Made by a program: the position numbers and the translations under genes. From the NCBI GenBank assembly GCA_002309885.1, contig DBYP01000019.1, positions 1 to 8,150 on the forward strand: a DNA stretch of 8,150 nucleotides, in the 5' to 3' direction. This document shows, one piece after another, positions 6,144-8,150 of the stretch. The notes beneath the pieces are model-generated. The model made no database searches and was not told where the DNA came from. It was given only the letters and a program-made list of their open reading frames with translations. This DNA comes from Verrucomicrobia bacterium UBA1183. GTDB lineage: Bacteria; Verrucomicrobiota; Verrucomicrobiia; Opitutales; UBA9783. How positions within the stretch are numbered: the first letter of the stretch is position 1; each line of letters opens with the position of its first letter.

Positions 6144-6974
6144 TCACGATGTCTTCTCCAAGCGATCCCGCAAATGATCGCCCAAGGCATTGAGAGAGCA
6201 AAGCGTAAGCGAGAAGAAACAGCCGGGGATGAGCAACAGCCAGGGATATTCTTCCATGAAACGGGCGCCATCGAGAATCAGTACGCCCCAAGAGCTTAGC
6301 GGCGGTTGCACGCCCAAACCTAGAAAGCTTATGAAAGCTTCTTCTAAGATGATATTGGGAATGAGCAGCGTACCGTAAACCAACATTAAGCTGATTAGAT
6401 TGGGCAGGATATGCTTCCACCAGATTTTGAGTGGCTTTTGCCCCATGCAGTACGAACATTCTACGAACGTACTCGCTTTCAATGCCATGACACGGTTACG
6501 TATAATTCGCGCCATGGTTAGCCACTTAACACATCCCATAACAACCACCAACATCCAAAGATGGCGCCCGGTTAAGGCCATAATAAGGATAATGAGCAAG
6601 GTAAAGGGTAGTGGGTACAATATGTCGATAAGTCGCATGAAGCATCGATCTACATTACCGCCCACAAAGCCGGCAATGCTGCCAATGCCGAGACCTATTC
6701 CGACCGCGATAAGGCCTGCACCCAACCCGATGAGGATGGAAATTCGGCCGCCATACATCCAACGTGCCAGGAGGTCGCGCCCTAAAATGTCCGTACCGAA
6801 TATATGCTGCACGGAAGGCGCTTGAGCTCCCAAAAGCAGATTTTGTGTGTGGTAATCTTGAGAATAAAATAACGGCCCTAAAAAGCAAACAAGCCCTATG
6901 GCAGTTAAGATAAAAAGATGCCACTTCATGAAGCTAGATTTTTTAAAAAACAAAAATGGAATACGTGGCTTCAT
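6144..6974 (-). CDS. oppC: Peptide-type ABC importer permease, OppC/DppC family
   Basis: This is an inner-membrane subunit that forms the translocation pore of an oligopeptide or dipeptide importer together with the OppB-type partner encoded just upstream. The protein is 276 residues, normal for the family. The N-terminal part has HIFGTDILGRDLLARWMYGG (57-76), the hallmark of OppC-type permeases. The ATPase-contact loop is ECSYCMGQKPLKIWWKHILP (172-191): its glycine and HILP are kept, but the usual EAA reads ECS. EEAFISFLGLGVQPPLSSWG (211-230) and GDHLRDRL (265-272) are also typical. It starts one base after the oppB stop with no visible ribosome site, so translation is probably coupled; an internal ATG at residue 16 has no better site. 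The substrate (peptide, nickel or other) cannot be told. Confidence 0.92.
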   Translation of the reverse strand: MKPRIPFLFFKKSSFMKWHLFILTAIGLVCFLGPLFYSQDYHTQNLLLGAQAPSVQHIFGTDILGRDLLARWMYGGRISILIGLGAGLIAVGIGLGIGSIAGFVGGNVDRCFMRLIDILYPLPFTLLIILIMALTGRHLWMLVVVMGCVKWLTMARIIRNRVMALKASTFVECSYCMGQKPLKIWWKHILPNLISLMLVYGTLLIPNIILEEAFISFLGLGVQPPLSSWGVLILDGARFMEEYPWLLLIPGCFFSLTLCSLNALGDHLRDRLEKTS

Positions 6975-6975
6975 G

Positions 6976-7896
6976 TTAGGATTTTAAGCGTTGTTTTGGG
7001 TTGCAAAAACCAACCGCGATATCGACCAGAAAATTCATTAAAAGAATCAAAAAGGCAAAGTACAGAACTGTTCCTAAGAGTAGTGAAGTATCGCGCTGAG
7101 TTACTGCAGAGATAAATAGAGAACCCGCTCCAGGGATTTGAAATAGAGATTCTATGACCAATGAACCGCTCATAATGGCTGCCGTTGCCGGCCCCATGTA
7201 GGTTAACACGGGACTCAAGGCATTTTTCAGCACATGAAAAAATAACACACGAAAGCGACTTAACCCCTTTGCGTAAGCGGTTTTTATGAAAGATTGATGA
7301 AGTACATCCAAACAAGAGGTTCGCATCAACCGAGCGATATATCCTGAATACATACATGCCAAGGTTAACGTTGGCAAAATGCGATCGCTCCAGGTTTCCC
7401 AGCCAATAGCCTGTCCACAATTGAGTTTTAAAACAAAAAACCAAATAATAATTGGCCCTAAGACAAACGTCGGAAAGCTTAGGCAGAGCAAACACAGAAG
7501 CATAAAAAATTTATCCAAAAAACGGTTGTGATAAATGGCACATACAATGCCACACGTTCCCCCCAACAGGAATGATATCAGCATCGCCCAAAAACCGAGC
7601 TCCAAGCTGACCGGAATACATTCCTTTAAAAGCTGATTTACTGAATGCCCTGCATAGCGCATAGAGGGCCCGAAGTCGCCTTTCATCAAATGGCTAAAGT
7701 AATCAACATACTGCTGAAATAGAGGTTTATCATACCCGTAAAATTGTGCCAAATTCCGCAAGGTTGTTTTCGATAAATTGCACTCTTGATCAAAGGGCCC
7801 ACCTGGAACAAATCGTGCCATAAAAAACGTTAGCGTTCCCAATAAGAATAAAACCCATAAGGAATCCCATAAACGCTTCAAAAGAAAACGTGCCAT
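6976..7896 (-). CDS. oppB: Peptide-type ABC importer permease, OppB/DppB family
   Basis: This is the partner pore subunit of the importer, 306 residues, the usual length. There is one membrane segment at 12-30, the periplasmic region with KPLFQQYVDYFSHLMKGDFG (57-76) typical of OppB, then five further hydrophobic segments between about 98 and 297. The ATPase-contact loop is FIKTAYAKGLSRFRVLFFHV (203-222), followed by LKNAL, with the conserved A-x-x-x-G spacing intact. VIESLFQIPGAGSLF (247-261) and the Arg-Asp at 268-269 match the C-terminal OppB signature. The gene is first in its unit and is followed by oppC after one base. Neither a binding protein nor the OppD/OppF ATPases are next to it; they must be encoded elsewhere or upstream beyond 8150. 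Confidence 0.93.
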   Translation of the reverse strand: MARFLLKRLWDSLWVLFLLGTLTFFMARFVPGGPFDQECNLSKTTLRNLAQFYGYDKPLFQQYVDYFSHLMKGDFGPSMRYAGHSVNQLLKECIPVSLELGFWAMLISFLLGGTCGIVCAIYHNRFLDKFFMLLCLLCLSFPTFVLGPIIIWFFVLKLNCGQAIGWETWSDRILPTLTLACMYSGYIARLMRTSCLDVLHQSFIKTAYAKGLSRFRVLFFHVLKNALSPVLTYMGPATAAIMSGSLVIESLFQIPGAGSLFISAVTQRDTSLLLGTVLYFAFLILLMNFLVDIAVGFCNPKQRLKS

Positions 7897-7906
7897 TTCC
7901 AGTGAT

Positions 7907-7936
7907 ATAATCTGAAGTGTATCCCATAAAAGGCAA
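7907..7936 (-). promoter_or_regulatory. Weak candidate promoter of oppBC
   Basis: On the minus strand TTGCCT (7936-7931) and GATTAT (7912-7907) are 18 bases apart. Both are 4/6 matches. The start would fall within a few bases of the oppB ATG, implying a very short leader; a ribosome site is barely visible (GGAA). Another promoter further right is possible. Confidence 0.25.
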
Positions 7937-8018
7937 GTTTTTTATTGGGTTTGTTGCAATGACAACGTGTCTTTACAATAGGAGCTGGAGTGTGTCTAAG
8001 GAAGCTAAAAAATCATAA
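7917..8018 (+). other. Possible mini-ORF or short transcript divergent from oppB
   Basis: A plus-strand frame of 33 codons (GTG 7917 to TAA 8018) has two internal starts in the same frame. From ATG 7959 it reads MTTCLYNRSWSVSKEAKKS. From GTG 7992 it reads MSKEAKKS, and only this last start has a good ribosome site (AGGAG, 7980-7984). A perfect TATAAT lies at 7906-7911 and a TACAAT at 7974-7979, both without a clear -35. The N-terminal part is hydrophobic (KFFIGFVAM). It is followed by repeat hairpin A in the orientation seen after real genes. It could be a small protein, a leader peptide, a small RNA, a decayed gene, or nothing. Confidence 0.22.
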
Positions 8019-8026
8019 AAGAATGA

Positions 8027-8150
8027 ATTCTAAGGGAACTTTTTGAAAAAAGTTTCCCTTAAACCCTCAAAAAGCAGGGCAGCGGCCCTGCACCCTTGTC
8101 ATTTTGCAACAATGTTGCAAAATTGATAAAAGTTTTAAGGGAGTTTGAGG
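8027..8150 (+). repeat. Mosaic hairpin repeat, copy R4 (A-B-D-C-F), running to the window edge
   Basis: Hairpin A (8031-8061) and arm B are identical to R1 for 47 bases (8027-8073). Hairpin D (8074-8091, GCAGGGC-AGCG-GCCCTGC) and hairpin C (8101-8123, ATTTTGCAAC-AAT-GTTGCAAAAT) follow. The D-C core (8074-8123) matches R3 6001-6050 at 46 of 50 bases. The closing arm AAGGGAGTTTGAGG reaches the window end, so the copy may continue. Confidence 0.85.
8031..8061 (+). terminator. Hairpin A, copy identical to that after the cupin gene
   Basis: The sequence is identical to 3201-3231. Its orientation implies a plus-strand transcript ending here, yet the only annotated neighbour (oppB) points the other way. 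No U tract follows. Confidence 0.4.

Noticed and set aside
6112..6459. Minus-strand frame of 115 codons overlapping oppC
   Set aside because: It is a shadow frame of a well-supported permease gene with no family features of its own.

Overview
The window looks like a piece of a Gram-negative bacterial chromosome with moderate, slightly AT-leaning base composition. My best guess is the PVC superphylum, perhaps Verrucomicrobiota/Opitutae. That rests on the style of the K+-dependent membrane pyrophosphatase, on a STAS protein abutting an RsbU-like phosphatase, and on general protein flavour. No rRNA or other marker gene is present to settle it.

Layout, left to right. Positions 1-48 hold the first 16 codons of a minus-strand gene that runs off the left edge and looks like an IS30-type transposase. 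Positions 49-458 have no complete gene. They hold a palindrome that may be the end of the insertion sequence, a strong hairpin at 193-213, and the promoter and ribosome binding site of hppA. hppA (459-2636) is a complete 725-residue ion-pumping pyrophosphatase, closed by a terminator-like hairpin. Next come tRNA-Ser(GGA), a small cupin protein, a block of hairpin repeats, then tRNA-Ala(GGC) and tRNA-Leu(CAG). After a second repeat block, a two-gene unit encodes an anti-anti-sigma (STAS) protein and a membrane-anchored GAF-SpoIIE phosphatase. This pair forms the switch half of a partner-switching pathway, but no anti-sigma kinase is present. A convergent minus-strand unit, oppB-oppC, encodes the two membrane subunits of a peptide-type ABC importer, with no binding protein or ATPase nearby.

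The least ordinary thing here is a family of modular hairpin repeats at 3197-3324, 3760-3834, 5896-6100 and 8027-8150. The copies share a hairpin A (TAAGGGAA...TTCCCTTA), a CCCTCAAAAA arm B, a TTTTGCAGC/GCTGCAAAA hairpin C and, in two copies, a GCAGGGC/GCCCTGC hairpin D. Hairpin C keeps its pairing by compensatory changes. A 50-base D-C core lies in opposite orientation relative to its outer modules in two copies. The A-to-B order follows the direction of transcription of the gene just upstream, which suggests a role at transcript ends. It also hints at a short undescribed plus-strand transcript at about 7911-8061.

Functionally the genes are separate units: an ion-gradient pump that uses pyrophosphate, tRNAs, a stress or regulatory switch, and nutrient uptake. 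All calls come from reading the sequence by eye; no database search was possible.
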